Shown here: positions 63,998 to 64,000 of the stretch, piece after piece
Layout of the letters: each line of letters opens with the position of its first letter
How positions within the stretch are numbered: position 1 is the stretch's first letter
Origin: Loktanella sp. Alg231-35
GTDB lineage: Bacteria > Pseudomonadota > Alphaproteobacteria > Rhodobacterales > Rhodobacteraceae
NCBI RefSeq assembly: GCF_900143545.1
Contig: NZ_FREV01000006.1
Coordinates: 1-64,000, forward strand
Direction: 5' to 3'
DNA length: 64,000 nucleotides
Made by a program: the position numbers and the translations under genes
Notes under the pieces: model-generated
Seen by the model: the letters and a program-made list of their open reading frames with translations, nothing else
The model's database searches: none
What the model was told of the DNA's origin: nothing

Positions 63998-64000
63998 TCC

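Overview
The window reads as a chromosomal segment of an alphaproteobacterium, most likely a marine member of the Rhodobacteraceae (Roseobacter group). The support is gene content: a GapR/DUF2312 nucleoid protein, CarD, an NDUFA12-type complex I subunit, DUF2155, an H-NS/HvrA-type protein, a SqrR/BigR sulfide switch, a ScfR-type acyl-CoA regulator, and a SAM-II riboswitch ahead of metZ. The genus cannot be fixed from the sequence alone.

Positions 1-22168 look accessory. They end at a tRNA-Thr gene (22169-22244, minus strand), with an AlpA-like excisionase/regulator gene directly at its 3' side. The left part (1-6900) is a one-directional set of small secreted, lipoprotein and membrane proteins. 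It leads into a VirD4/TraG-like coupling ATPase (3036-5108) and a Replic_Relax-type protein (5129-5977), then a small basic protein and an H-NS-like protein. The middle (7400-14800) holds short cargo operons separated by non-coding DNA carrying a degenerate, dispersed repeat family: a glycosyltransferase-like/methyltransferase pair, a monooxygenase-fold protein, a redoxin, an exported protein, a MarR regulator with a four-cysteine tail coupled to a MOSC protein, and an orphan PotD-like binding protein coupled to an unusual ClC chloride channel. An SLC13-type carrier, polyphosphate kinase 2 and an FMN glutamate-synthase-like oxidoreductase follow. An antisense remnant of a second PPK2 gene lies just before the AlpA gene.

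Positions 22245-64000 are mostly conserved core. In order: gapR; a split ACAD10/11-like phosphotransferase and acyl-CoA dehydrogenase pair; a sulfide/persulfide operon (SqrR/BigR regulator, persulfide dioxygenase, two YeeE/YedE half-transporters, a DUF442 protein) with a perfect 20-bp operator; a FliM/FliN-like protein; a symporter-fused histidine kinase with receiver; a ScfR-type regulator; a complete Liv-type ABC operon; accBC-aat-DUF2155-NDUFA12; RidA-clpX-clpP; an ArsR/SRPBCC pair; a FAH-family hydrolase; folE2; metZ with SAM-II riboswitch and terminator; a GST; a PilZ protein; ftsY-EamA-yciB, where ftsY carries a long hexanucleotide repeat; an FdsB-like flavoprotein coupled to a lysoplasmalogenase; an AlkB-like monooxygenase; xseA; purD; carD; a 7Fe ferredoxin; and an S4 RNA-binding protein.

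The points most worth follow-up are the orphan conjugation-like module, the ClC protein lacking both glutamates of Cl-/H+ exchangers, the MarR divergent promoter with a predicted leaderless start, the dispersed repeats, the PPK2 remnant and the ftsY repeat. No CRISPR array, rRNA, intact transposase, integrase or replication origin was seen.
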